A program made the position numbers and the translations under genes. This document shows, piece after piece, positions 37,594 to 49,136 of a stretch of 64,000 bases of DNA (position 1 is the first letter of the stretch; the number at the start of each line of letters is the position of its first letter). The notes under the pieces are model-generated. The model made no database searches. It saw only the letters and a list, made by a program, of their open reading frames with translations, and was not told the origin of the DNA. Source of the stretch: Lethocerus indicus (Eukaryota > Arthropoda > Insecta > Hemiptera > Belostomatidae); NCBI GenBank assembly GCA_019843655.1, contig JACDQD010000011.1, positions 14,178,604 through 14,242,603 on the forward strand, read 5' to 3'.

Positions 37594-38946
37594 ATTTTCC
37601 GAATTCCGCCTAGAATACGATATGTAGTACCCTGACTGAATTATTCATTCCTCAAAATCTACTACATTTTTGTATTAGCAAAAAAATAAAATTGTGCCAA
37701 AAAAATTTGGCCGTTTACATCCGTGCGACCTACGCCGGGGTTATTTTTTAAATTTGAATAACGTAAATAATGACTCACTCAATTTCGCCCACCGACCGTA
37801 TTGCATCGGGTCGTCTAATTATAAAAACGCTTACGTAACTTCCTGTACTTTAAATACACACGCGGCCCGTAAGAAAACACGAAGTTACGTTCCTCGGCCA
37901 AACTGTCCCCGAAAAATATGACTGGGGAAATAGGAGTAGAAACAGTTATAGTACTAATACTACAGGTTTCTAGCTTGTAATTTCAACACTTAACTATATG
38001 GGAAACATGACAAAGAATGTTCGACTGTGTATTCAACGTGATCGAAATATAGAATATAAGACATAAGAAACGTTGTAAAGAAAGGACAACTCAAGGTTTG
38101 TTCGTTGAATTATTTAAGCCAGAAACAGAAAAACGTTTGTTTATGCCCTTACAAAATATTGCTCCTAAAGGAACAATAACTATCATTTACACTCGTAAAT
38201 TCGATACTTTTTCATTTTGAAATTTACAGCGAAAACATCGAAGAAAAACCTATGTAATATTATCAAGCTCGGCGGATGCAACCGGGAGACTAAATCGAAT
38301 AAATTAGACCCGGGCTCTGCACAGCGGGCACATAAAACCAGTCGTAAAATATATGCCATGAAAATTCAAGAATATTGTGTCGCTGGATAAAATGTTGAAA
38401 AAGAATAATTGAATAAAGGAGGGCACTAAACGTTCATTCCTGCCGGTTAATAACGTCGTTACACACCGGCCTTAATGTACTGTAAATTTTATAGCTTCAA
38501 TTCAAATATCCGAACTCAGAGCGTACAACTGAACGTGCATGCAAGCTGATGCCTCGTTCAATTTGAAATATTATTCTTTCAAATCCGGGAAAATGTTTGT
38601 TAATAGGAATACCTAATACTAATAATAAATACCTAAAGTCTCAATTTTTGCATATTCATGTAGTTATCTATATAGGAGCAACTACAATTGAGGACTCGGT
38701 TCGTTGAAACACAAATTAGCCGATTATTCAAAACGTCGCATAGAACAGATTGCAAGACAAAAATGCAGTCCCTACTTAGCATAGCCATACTATCGCCATT
38801 ATAACTTCGGCTAAGCTCATGTCAATCCCCTTGTAGTTGCTTATATATTCGTTAGTGTATACCTAATTTTCGGGAAAATGAACGCAAGTGGTATGTAATT
38901 CCTAATCTTAAACAGAGTACACTATTAAATACCATTCAACGCTTTT
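37594..38946. other. Noncoding block with no recognisable gene
   Basis: AT-rich DNA with short open frames only and no repeat or RNA gene recognised. Confidence 0.5.
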
Positions 38947-39052
38947 AGATTACCTGTTTTCAAAGTGGCTAACACCGCTACTGAAGGTGGCGAGCAGCCG
39001 AAACCGGTCTAGCAAAAGATGAAACCGGCGAGGGGAGACACACGGAATCTAC
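38947..39052. mobile_element. FB12 foldback element, copy 8, single-arm fragment
   Basis: The left side has only a remnant of end B (attacctgttttc), joined directly to caaagtggctaacaccgc of the opposite arm. The right side runs through gcgagcagccgaaaccggt to the end A block (cacggaatctac). Almost all of one arm and the hub are deleted. No 12-base flanking match was found. Confidence 0.8.
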
Positions 39053-41928
39053 GGATCCTTACTGTTACAAGAGGAGATTTTCTTTATTCTTTACACATTT
39101 TGTTGAAAAAAATCGTCTAGCCGGATACGGTTAGACATGTCCGGAAACAAAGTAAGAGGTGGGCCGAAAGGTATGTGAGCACCGATGTGTTTTACCGTAA
39201 TTAGTGGTGGGGGGGGAATAATTAGGTGTTTGCCCAAAGCCACAATGAGCGGTAACGCCCCGAACTCCCCGTGAATAGCGCCCCGACCCCAGTTAATAGT
39301 GTCGGCGGTCAACACCCCCGCCGCACAAACAAACTTCATAACACCGAAAGCAAACAGAAAGCCAAATACGCCTCCTTCTCATAACCGCTTAGCCGGTTCA
39401 AGGCTCGGATTGACGCAGGAACGAATCACGCTGACAATTCCCCAGCTAAATAAATTTATTTATCCATTCTGTGGCATTTTCGCCGGCCGGGAGGTAAAAA
39501 AATCCAACAATTTGGAAGTTTGAATAAAGCCCCCGGCTATTAGAATTACGCTGCCAACTTAGATCCTTCAAGTTAAGCTCGCGTTGTCAGTTTCAATGAG
39601 AACCGATTCAAAAATACAGTGTTCGGTATCGTAAATACTGGCAGGATAATAGTCATTTGAAATTACCGCAATTCATTTCAGATCGCGGTACAAAAATCGC
39701 CGTCCGGTGCAATACCGTTATGAATTATGAAGACAGGTAAAACGGTAAACACCGTTTTCCAATAATCATAGGCTCGAGTAATTTGCCATCGATGGGATTT
39801 TCTTATTGAATGAACGATCCACTGACAGTGATCAATTTCATCGTACCTGATCAAGATAGAAGGAAAATTTTTGTAAATTTATTTATCAGGAATTTTAAAG
39901 CAATAATTTAGAAACTCTAAATTGGTTGGTGAATTTTTTACTCTAAATAGAGCCCGGTTTTTTAACTCCTGATTCAGATATAAATAGTTTAGCGCTACGT
40001 ATCATCATTATTTAATAATGAAAATTTAAATTTAGGCAGAGAACTGGTTCGAATGTATAGGTTTCGTTGAGGATCCGGCTCGTAAATTCTCAAGCCCTTC
40101 TCGGCCAATAAAGTCGATTCGACGGGACTTTTCTTCTAAAACTCGGGTAGCAGAGGACAATTTCAACTTTGTTCCCCGGCTGCACGACAGAAGAGCGTGA
40201 AGACGAGAAGCGGGCAAAACCGAACGGGAGACCAATAATCTCAGACACGGAGATGGAAGAGATGAAGGGCGAGGGGGTGGGAGGGGGAGAGCGGCGTTTA
40301 GTTTAGCATTTGTGCGAGCTGACCGAGGCATTCGCGATTACATAAGTGCCGCGTGACGCAAGTCCTGTGACCATGAACAGGTAACTTACAGACCGGTCTG
40401 AGATACCCAGCCGGCCAAAACGTCGCCCCTGGATACGATCGCGGATATTTATTTTAAATTCTAATACAATTTATATTGCCTGGTAGATATTTTCAATTAG
40501 TCCCAAACCGCTCAGTTTTGACCGGTACGGCCAAAAACGGATAGTTTTACAACATTCGGCAACACATTCAGGCCACATTTCAATTTATCGATATTTTACC
40601 AAATAATTACAGCTTTTTTCGTGAGATGGCGGAGAAATCTTAATCCTGTAACGTTGTCGAGACAAACAATATCAATATCAATTTTTTTTCATTCGCATAT
40701 ATAGGTTTATACTTGCTGATTTTTCGTTCCCCAATTTTTTGGATTTAAAATTCGGCCCGTAGAGGGTTAATATGTTCGATCTGGATCTAAGCTTCTGGAC
40801 GGACAATGAAAACCTTGAAACAATGAAAGTATCTGTCATAGATAAAAAATAATAATAAATCTTTCAGGCCGTACATGTTTCAAATTTTATTGGCAGTAAT
40901 CTGATAAACAAAGTACCTAATCAAAAAATTGGTACCCAGCATAAAAATAAAATTCAGTCTGTTTACTGTTGCTAGTCAATTGTAACATTTTTCGATTTAA
41001 TGAAATAATTGCATTTTCAGTCATATAAATTTGTATAATTCGCTTAATTCCATAGGTTAAACAATGCGCAAATTCTGCACGAAATTCTACACTGACTGCC
41101 CCATTATGGATAAATCCTCACTTCAGTAACAAGAAAAATTTAGTTTAAGAGTACTATTGTGCATACTGTTGTTTTTTTCAGTTTATAACCACGCAGAGAG
41201 AGAGAGAGGACAAATAACAACAAATTCCCAGAATCCAGAGTTTTTCGTTTGCACAGACGTATCTCTCTGTCTCTCTCTCGTAAATAGTCCCCATGCAAAT
41301 TAACACGAAATTGAAATAAACAGATGTTCTGTTTATCGGCGATAAGAGCCCTGTTTCAAACATGTTCACAGATAAACGCCCGGCTGAAAGCAGCCACGAA
41401 CGGAACTGGATACCAATATCCTCCGGAAATTCTATTTTTAATTTAACTTCTAATTGACGATAAGCGCGTCTTGTTGAAATGATCTTGTTAAAGTGTCGAG
41501 GGAGGGCATCTCGACGCCCTTCCACAATGCCCCGTATAGCTCGTAAATATGTCAGACGGCAATTCGTACTTAAATAGTAGTTCCACACCTTTTAAGAAGA
41601 TAATAAGGTTGGATAGTGGCTAGGGGAGTGACTCATCGAAGGATACGTACCTGAATTTGGCGGGGTCAAGAACAACGGGGAGCATTTAGGTCGGAGCGGA
41701 AGGTTGAACTCGATAATCGGTTTGTTTCAATTATCGTCGGGATGGTTCTAATTTTTAAATTTTTTAAAATCTAAGTAAGAGACCGCACTTAAAATTTGTC
41801 CGATGTAAGCATACTCTTATCAAGGACTAATTTTAAATACTATCATTTAGATTTTAATGTTGACATTAGTATTATTCAAATCATACAGATTGGTACCTGC
41901 AAGTAAAGTAAATATGCAACTAATGTAT
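39053..41928. other. Noncoding block with no recognisable gene
   Basis: AT-rich with GC-rich patches at 39120-39320 and 40190-40330. GA and TCTC short tracts lie at 41195-41209 and 41263-41279. The 136-codon minus-strand frame across 41178-41588 begins with a GTG codon and shows no recognisable domain. A hairpin-free gap of AT-rich DNA follows. Confidence 0.45.
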
Positions 41929-42005
41929 GCCCACAGTGGCAGAAGTTAAAAGCACTTCAATTACCACTGTTAAATGTTAGTTCTAGAATCGAAGTTGTGC
42001 TCGCC
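41929..42005 (+). repeat. Left arm of an inverted pair (with 42739-42822)
   Basis: From gcccacagtggcagaagtt to gttgtgctcgcc this segment matches the reverse complement of 42739-42822, with a few substitutions and one seven-base indel. Inside it, acagtgg and ccactgt, and gaagt and acttc, can pair to form a small hairpin. It may be one terminal repeat of an element of about 894 bases, or one of two copies of a small hairpin repeat. Confidence 0.75.
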
Positions 42006-42006
42006 G

Positions 42007-42089
42007 AAATTGGTTTCTAAATGGCAATCGACCCTTGAGATTCATCGGCGGTTCTTTTTTCTAGGACAAACTAATATAATCGAACATCG
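42007..42089 (+). repeat. Direct 83-bp repeat, copy a (with 43267-43349)
   Basis: Starts at aaattggtttctaaatggca and ends at taatcgaacatcg. It is identical to 43267-43349 at 78 of 83 positions, with no indels. It begins one base after the left arm of the inverted pair. No family recognised. Confidence 0.85.
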
Positions 42090-42738
42090 ATGGGTCCGTT
42101 TATATTATCAAGTTAATCCATTTTATTTTCTCACTTCCACCGTGTTCTTTATGATCGTCATATTCATAATTTACAGTTGGGCCACTGTTTCGGGTTGGAG
42201 ACTTATTGTACTTACATATTAAAGCGAGTTCTACTATCTCAAGGGAAGCCCGGTTGCGATACGCCGACTCCCCCAAGAACCAGGAGCAGGAAGCTGGAGG
42301 ATTGCGACATATCCTCAGTTTTTGAGATAAAATCCGGCGTTGAACTAAGTGCGGTCGGCGTTCGACAATGAGCTCGCTATTTCCTCAATCAGCGGGAGAA
42401 GGTGACTTTCAGTAGTCACTTTTGAAGCGAACTAGGGCTCAAACACATCTGTCCTCAGTAATCGCAGATTTCCGTTTGACTATTTGTATATATAAATAAA
42501 AATAGATCAAAGGACTCTAGTAAATTCTGTAACCAGAACAGATTCCGGTATTCAATCTGAGATTTAGATCGCTAAGGAATTCAGAAAATGCAATATCATT
42601 TAGCTCTAACTTCAGTAGGCCAGGCTCTCTAAGGCGGACCGTGGTCACAAGGTGAACAGGAATCCGTCGCACAGACCTGTCTTCAAAAAGACCTTAAACG
42701 TCACATTCAAATAAATACCGTATTTAAGTCGGACGCGA

Positions 42739-42822
42739 GGCGAGCACAACTTCGATTCCCCGCCTTAGAACTAACATTTAACAGTGGTAATTGAAGGGCT
42801 TTTAACTTCGGCCACTGTGGGC
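42739..42822 (-). repeat. Right arm of an inverted pair (with 41929-42005)
   Basis: Reads ggcgagcacaacttcgatt, then gaactaacatttaacagtgg, and ends gccactgtgggc. It is the reverse complement of the left arm except for an extra ccccgcc-like block and a few substitutions. DNA between the arms (42090-42738) has no transposase-like frame. Confidence 0.75.
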
Positions 42823-43266
42823 TTAATTCCCGAAAACAAACTACACGAAAAGATAAGTGGACTTACTATCAGCGGCTTATACGGAATCATATGAGACAAG
42901 GCCAAAATGAATTCATACTTTATCCGGTTACTAAAACCGGCAACAAAAAATTTCCTTCTTTCTCCACTTTACTTTACATACGTGGGAAATTTACGCATAT
43001 AAGGTACAATGTAGGTTTTTTACGGGGATTTATGACAAACAACTTTATGTCGCGTACTTATTCAAAGAATAAAAAAATTAATGACTTACAGAGCTCTGTT
43101 GGGCAATTTATCGAGATGATAGAACGGGAGACGATCGGAGAGGTCACGGAGGACTTTTAACCGAGGGTATTTTAATTCGCAAAGGGCGATTAATCATACA
43201 ACCGGCGGAGCGGCCGTGTCGTAGATTTGACATGCAAATAAAATTCGCGGATTTGCGTCACCGGTT

Positions 43267-43349
43267 AAATTGGTTTCTAAATGGCAATCGACTCTCGAGA
43301 TTTATAGGCGGTTCTTTTTTCTGGGACAAACTAATATAATCGAACATCG
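43267..43349 (+). repeat. Direct 83-bp repeat, copy b (with 42007-42089)
   Basis: Same orientation and length as copy a, with five substitutions in the middle. Unlike copy a, it is not preceded by the inverted-pair arm. The match ends at the same base in both copies, which suggests a defined unit boundary. Confidence 0.85.
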
Positions 43350-43459
43350 GACGCCGATTGATCTGAGAGCGCGCGATCGTCGATAGGCCGCCCTGAGAAC
43401 CGATTCGCAGTCTCAGATTTTATGTACCCCGTTCGACCGTACCGAATCAGATCTTTATT

Positions 43460-43530
43460 ATGGGAGGCGGATGGGAGTCGAACACCCGCACCTCGGATTC
43501 CTCCCACCGGCGGCTCAGATTTTACAGATC
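43460..43530 (-). ncRNA. tRNA-derived SINE-like head (second)
   Basis: On the minus strand an A-box-like stretch (ctgagccgccggtggg) is followed after about 20 bases by a B-box-like gtgttcgactccc. The T stem has two mismatches. It resembles the head at 36541-36625 around the A-box. It could be a SINE head or an old tRNA pseudogene. Confidence 0.28.
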
Positions 43531-44772
43531 GGTGCGAACCGCCAAAGGTGAAGTTCCTCATGAAAAAATTCGGGAAGAAAAATGAGAAAATCTCACCGAA
43601 ATAAAAAAATCGAATAGGAGAACTATATAAGAATGTGTAGCAGTGCATTCCAGTAAGAACGCAATGTTCGTGAACACATGAAAATGAAGTTACGTTCCCC
43701 GCCTTTATACTTTATTGTTTTAAACGTTAAATATACGTATACCGGCCGAATATGCGATTATCTGACCCTGACGACGGGACCAGTGAGGGTTCCGAAACGA
43801 AGCAGGCGAGACCGAGAGAGGATGCCAGAAGAAAGGGCAAAAACCCATTTGAAAAACCAATATGAAATACAAACGAGTATATTAAAAACAGGGCCCTCGA
43901 GAAATTTAACGGACATTCTCACTGTTCAGTCCTTGAAAGAACCGTTCTATGAAATGTCCGTAGAAACGATTATGGCACTGTTATGAAAACATCGCTGCAT
44001 TTAACCCGTACTTAGGGTTCGATTCACGCCGTGAGGAAAGTTCTTTCCAAAATTCGAAACGTCCCATTCAAACCCGGAGCAAACTTTACAGTTTCAAGAT
44101 CTGTAGTTTACGGCTTCCGCGTAAACCGCGTCCGAACGGCCTCCCGCCTCGCCTCAAGGCCCCTTACGATAGTTACGGTATACCGTAATTTATCTTTATT
44201 GCGAACGAAAACAACGGTATTCGACAAGTGGGAAGAGGAAAAACTGGCGGTAAATAATGAATTATTTGCATCGGTATTCGAGAAGACAAAGACCTTCTCC
44301 GTGGCATAAGCCTGCTTTGAAATTCAACACGTGTAACTGTGCACGCTCTCGGGCAGATGTATTTCAATACGTTCGATTAAAACATATACAACGCTCGACA
44401 TCATAAATTTCTTACTCTTCGAGTTTCAATTGCGGTATGCGGGTTTTTTGCAGCATTACATTTCGATCATTCATTTAACCGTCTGTTTTTCGCGATTAAA
44501 GAAGAATTGTAACAGCTAGAACGACCACGATAGATCCCTGTATAACACAACCAATGATTGGAGGCGTTAAAGGTGTTATCGTAACCCGAAAAATATTTGA
44601 TACAACATTCGACACATAAATGCTCACAGAACTTCATCTTAGCCAGTGTGCAATACGAAATCGACAGAAGCCCGATACGGTAGAAGTTCAAGCGAATGGA
44701 GTAATAAATGTCCTCAGAAATAAAAATCGGAATAACTTGTGAACCGGAATCGTAAAGGAATATGATCACGCG
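43531..44772. other. Noncoding block with no recognisable gene
   Basis: Short frames only, and no repeat recognised. Frames of about 100 codons near 43678, 44031 and 44467 are shadows of each other and have no domain. Confidence 0.45.
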
Positions 44773-44860
44773 ATGTTCTGTCTCCACTGGCTTATATGGT
44801 CGTATACCAGACCGGTTTCAGCTTCTCGTCATCAGGAGCATTCCGTTAGCAGTCGGTAAA
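44773..44860 (-). mobile_element. Decayed relic of the FB12 foldback family
   Basis: Blocks tgttctgtctcc, actggcttatatggtc, ccagaccggtttcagc and ttctcgtcatcaggag follow the order of an FB12 arm, but with many differences. No second arm or flanking duplication is visible. It is probably an old insertion or a distant relative of the family. Confidence 0.45.
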
Positions 44861-45270
44861 GCATATTGCCACTCCACTGACGCTACAGTTGCGTTTCATT
44901 TATTCCCGTCTTCATCTTCATTCTTGTTTTCATCTCATCTTTATCGTTTAGGACAAGGAATCACCGAAAATAACCAGCGCGCTGGTGTCAAATATCTATA
45001 ATATTTTCACTTTTGAGATTTTCTATACCGCTTCAGTCAGCCGGTAGATGGTGGGGCCCTTTGAACAGCCCGCAAAAGCGATGTTATTCGCAAAACTCGT
45101 TTTTTAAATATAATTATCGCATTGCTTGAGACGGATCCTTTTAGTGGTCTGGGATAGTTGGCAAGTGAATGGGACACGTGTAGGCGTTGCGGCCGAAAAG
45201 GAACGCCAGATACGCAGGAGCGAGGTGTCCCTTGCCCTTCGTGTATTTGCGAGGCTGTCATTCTTTCATT

Positions 45271-45304
45271 GTGTGCGTGCGTGTGTGTGTGTGTGCGTGC
45301 ACGC
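45271..45304. repeat. Alternating purine-pyrimidine (GT/GC)n tract
   Basis: Thirty-four bases alternate strictly between purine and pyrimidine (GT with GC and CA). A shorter similar tract lies at about 45405-45424. Such DNA can adopt the Z form. It also creates the long but artefactual Cys-Val-rich open frame here. Confidence 0.85.
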
Positions 45305-45691
45305 TGGGCCCCATTATGCAGGGCGACCCACGGTCCGGTGGAACCCCGATGGCACCTTGACCTCTCACCCCGATGGCTCCCTCAACCCCCACCACTGTAC
45401 CCTGGCATGTGTGCGTGCGTGTGAGCGTCGTTCTGCCCGCAGCGAATGCGAAGGCACACCCCACGAATCGACAAATATCACTAGAAAACCACCCCGGACA
45501 TTTTGGCTACCAATAGGCAATAGGTTTTTAGTCAAGTATTTAGCACATCCTGGACTATATCCAGTCATCATCAACCGGACACAATGATTAGATGATTCAA
45601 TTTCGTCTACAACGAACAACCCTTGTTATTACCACTATTCAAACTGACTATAATTTAATTTATAGCAGTGACAAAAGAGCAGTATACTATA

Positions 45692-45772
45692 CCGTAGATG
45701 TCGTGCGACAGAAACACACGAAATCTACGGTATTCCAACCCCTCGCAGACCACAAAACAGGTACGTTAATCT
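45692..45772. mobile_element. FB12 foldback element, copy 9, very short derivative
   Basis: The left side is a minimal end A (accgtagatgtcgtg). It joins directly to cgacagaaacacacg and the normal end B run (ctacggtattccaacccct, gcagaccacaaaacag, gtacgttaatct). Both inner arms and the hub are missing, leaving about 80 bases. No flanking 12-base match was found. Confidence 0.8.
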
Positions 45773-47206
45773 TGTAAATTTTGTTCGAGTTTGACACCCG
45801 CAGAGGCCAAAATTAAAGACAGGATCACAATCCTTTCGGGCAGGAATTCCGAGATATTTTCGAGTCCATGACAATCTGAAGGATAACCTCCTTTTTTTCA
45901 CATCACAAGTCATATAAAAAACGAAAAGCGTAAGTTCGAAACCCGGGTCTATTTTCGGTAGCCGGCGAGAACAATAAAAGAAATTTTCCGAAGCCGCAAC
46001 AAAAATATACAGATTGCGGTCGACGAGGAATCACGTCCGCTTTCGATACGTACAGATAAATAATTCACCCTGGCGCATTCTAACTGAAACAGTATTTATG
46101 ACGAATTTGACAAATTGTTATAAAACAATGAGCCGTAAACGTTCGAGTAAATATGTAGACTACATACACACTACAGATATGGTTAACAGCCATAAATAAG
46201 TATTTCTGAAAATTTAAGAATATTTCCACGCTTTCAGTGGGAAGATTCGCAAAAGGTTCAGACCCAGTTTAAGAGTTAAGGACTTGAGAAATCAAAACCC
46301 CTAATTAAGAATCATGATCTACCCCATTTATATGTTCAATAAACTGCTCCGATCGATTTATACCGAATATCAATCATGAAATATAAAGCCGATCTGTGCG
46401 ACCGGAATGTTTAATTTGCGGCCCGACAGCGCCGATTACTCATCCGAGTGCCCGAAAATGGAAGAAAAATAAGGGAAGCCCCTTCATTTTGAAATAAAAA
46501 AATTCAATGTCAAAATTAATTATCTCGGGCGGTCAGAAGGTGGATACGTTTTTTGCGATTTTTTCGCTGAGCCGAGGAGGTGGAGCCCCATATAAACCCG
46601 AGTCGACGAGTCCTCTTGTAACCAATTATTAAATGAGCAATAATCCTTAATTAGCATACATTAGGCCCCGCACGGCCTATTATCGCCCGGCGGATTCCGA
46701 TTTTCTTCTTTTTCGCAATTTTTTTCCTCCGTCTTTCTTTCTCCCTTTCGCTCTCTCTCTCTTCCTTCGCCTCGCAGCGGCCGCTATAAATAAATTCGTG
46801 TTCGGCTAGACCTATTCGGAGAAATTATGTCAGCGACAGGAAGGACACAAAGCTGCGGGCGGCGGATGCGGCCGCCGAGCGATACCGTCACCGAAGATAC
46901 CGAGGGAGGAACGCGGGTGTGAATTTTCCATGTATTGGACTATCCGCCTCAACATGTTTCCGAATAAAGGGAGTTAATGCTTACAATCTAGGTTTTCCAG
47001 GAACTCATTAGTGAAGCGAAATTTATAGGATAAGATCCTGCAATAAAGAGAATGATTTAATTAAGTCCAAATGAAAGGATTTTATACTAATTTCACAATG
47101 TTCGTAAATGAATAATTAATTTGCGCTTAAATTAAATTTAATAAAATGTATGCAATACGATTCAGTTAATATTTGCATTTGAACTCGACTGACTGTAAAC
47201 CGACAG
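45773..47206. other. Noncoding block with a pyrimidine tract and TATA-like box
   Basis: A strong pyrimidine tract at 46705-46770 ends in ctcgcag and is followed at once by a NotI-type palindrome and TATAAATA at 46785-46792. Stops occur within about 10 codons in all frames after it, so no exon is called. A 31-codon ATG frame at about 46826-46918 follows. The block is otherwise AT-rich and unremarkable. Confidence 0.45.
46785..46792 (+). promoter_or_regulatory. Possible TATA box
   Basis: TATAAATA sits just after a GC-rich palindrome and a long pyrimidine run. It lies about 40 bases before an ATG. A start site is possible but no convincing coding exon follows, and AT-rich matches like this are common here. 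Confidence 0.15.
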
Positions 47207-47444
47207 TAAAGAAGTTGATTTAGAATACCTGTTCTTTGGTCTGAGAAGGGTTGTAATACCGTAGATTTCGTGTGTTTCTGTCTCCTCTCGCCGGTTCGGT
47301 CTTTTGGTAGACCGGTTTCAGCTGCTCGCCGCTCTTCGCGGTACCGCTGCTGAAGATGGCGAGCAGCCGAAACCGGTCTCTGGCAAAAGACCGAACCAGC
47401 GAGAGGAGACGGAAACACACGAAATCTAAGGGCAAAGAAGTTGA
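47207..47444. mobile_element. FB12 foldback element, copy 10, near-continuous inverted repeat, target duplication
   Basis: The element proper is 47219-47432, flanked by aaagaagttga on both sides (11 identical bases, 12 with one difference). End B is on the left (tagaatacctgttctttgg) and end A on the right (cacgaaatctaag). The two arms meet almost without a loop: gctgctcgccgctcttcg on one side and cgctgctgaagatggcgagc on the other, with only about 10 bases between. It would form a stem of roughly 85 bases when single stranded. Confidence 0.93.
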
Positions 47445-47581
47445 CTTAAGACAGAATGTTTAGATGATGAACAAAAAAATAATGGCGAAAATAAATTCCC
47501 ATATTTGGAAAGGACGCACTTCAAAAATGGATAATATTAGTATACAAATGTAATTAAATAGGGGGACGTTCTACCCCGTTC

Positions 47582-47618
47582 TCTCTATAATAAAATAAAA
47601 TGTATTTTATTATAGAGA
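47582..47618. repeat. Perfect inverted repeat, 16-base arms, 5-base loop
   Basis: tctctataataaaata and tattttattatagaga are perfect reverse complements separated by aaatg. Outer bases (gttc and gaac) pair as well after a bulge. It may be the core of a small mobile element or a transcribed hairpin, or may simply be an AT palindrome. Confidence 0.7.
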
Positions 47619-48764
47619 AAAAACAAGAACGGACACATACCTGGCTAGAATCTATAAAGAACGGGCTGAAGTTTGATGAAGTTAATCAGAAAAATTATCA
47701 ATTTATGGTTAATTCTTGTCAAGCGTACATTATTCATACAGCACACGGGGTTGGGGGGGGGGGTAATTCAGAACTGAATCATTACTGTAATTTGCATAAG
47801 TCTGACCGCCACTTCCGCCGCAATTTGAACAATGCTGTGGGATACTGTTGGGGCTTGCTATTGTCAACATTGTTCGCCTCTTCATTCGAACCCGACCGAT
47901 CGATTCGGCGGGGAGCATCGACATCCAGGCCCGCAAATCGAACGCTCTGAACATCGATTTTCGAGGGCTTTTTCCGGGGTTAATAACACCGGAATTACAC
48001 ATTTTTCCTCAACGCGGTCGAAGCACGGTTCGATTCCGGGACAGAGCGAAGCCGCTGTTAAGTGCGCAAGAGTCTAAATGATTATATTTTCCATTCGCAA
48101 TTTAATGAGACTCGCGACATTAAACATTATTGTTGCGCGTTCGATCGACATACGACGTCCGTTTTTAATCAACCGTATCGAACAATAAACCGTAATCGGC
48201 GATAACGGCGCCGCGAAGGTAAATATTTAGGAACAAACGAAGATGTGGAACGGGGAAAAATTGCGAGGCTCTATTTTGACTTATTTACGCAACTACTATA
48301 TATATAAAGTCGAGGCCATATTATCTATCATACACAGAGTGTCTGATACTGATAGAAATATCTATCAGTAAGGCGTGAGGCTGAGACCGGCCTAACACGA
48401 ATAATCCTAAATGTAGAATCCTAAAATCTATCGATGTTCCGTCTCGCCTTTCTTCATTAGCGTTCCGCTTATTGTAATATTAGGCGCGTGGGAGTTGGGC
48501 ACATAAATTGGAAATGTGGGCATAAATAATGGCGTTGGGAAATTTTTGGAGGCAACTAGCCCCGTTCGAATAGAGTGAAAGTGATATAGTATCAGCTCTT
48601 AACTGGTCCAAGGCGGGGGGGGGGGTCTATGATAAACGGGCCCTGAGTTCGCCCGAAAGCATTAAAATTCATTGGCGACTTTCACTATCTTTTTTTTCTC
48701 CGAATGTTGCCCCCTTCCGGGCTGTTCTGAAATATTTTTTTTTCCGATCTGAAACAACGTAAAT

Positions 48765-49136
48765 ATGTCCACGACAATGGAAACGATCGCCACCACCGAT
48801 CGTAACTCCGAATCAACGCTCCTATTCACCGATTCGTTAACCGCCCCTACCCTAACTCCTTCTGCGGACGTAATTCTGACGAACGCCCCATCTCGTGACT
48901 GGGTCCGATATAAAATTTTTAAACCGCACATTTTAATATCGCCTCCTATCAGTTACATTCGATTTGCAATCGAATTTACCGGACACCGGCCTAAAGGCAA
49001 TCACAGAACGGAACGAAAAAACGTGACGCGAAACGGCACACGAACCAGCCAAATGTTCCGTTCATTACCTACATTTATTCAAATTTCGATTTTCATACCT
49101 ATACGATGGATTTTACTTAACACAACTCGCCAATAA
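48765..49136 (+). CDS. Open frame of 123 codons, unknown, probably not a gene
   Basis: An ATG (aaatatgtcc context) opens a frame with a Thr- and Ser-rich N-terminal region (MSTTMETIATTDRNSEST), then a hydrophobic and basic mixture. There is no recognisable domain, signal peptide or clear membrane segment, and codon usage is not distinct from the surroundings. The opposite strand is also open over part of it. A true small gene or a single exon is possible, but chance is as likely in this CpG-rich block. Confidence 0.12.
   Translation: MSTTMETIATTDRNSESTLLFTDSLTAPTLTPSADVILTNAPSRDWVRYKIFKPHILISPPISYIRFAIEFTGHRPKGNHRTERKNVTRNGTRTSQMFRSLPTFIQISIFIPIRWILLNTTRQ

Noticed and set aside
41178..41588. 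136-codon minus-strand frame
   Set aside because: Begins at GTG, includes low-complexity GA/CT tracts, and no family is recognised.
41641..41712. Minus-strand donor cag|gtacgtat after an open stretch of about 25 codons
   Set aside because: Short, no acceptor identified, and no recognisable peptide.
45126..45587. 153-codon frame
   Set aside because: It crosses the alternating GT/GC tract, starts with an alternative codon, and has no recognisable domain.
47730..48081. Overlapping frames of 77-90 codons on both strands
   Set aside because: Three frames are open at once in CpG-rich DNA and none has a recognisable domain.
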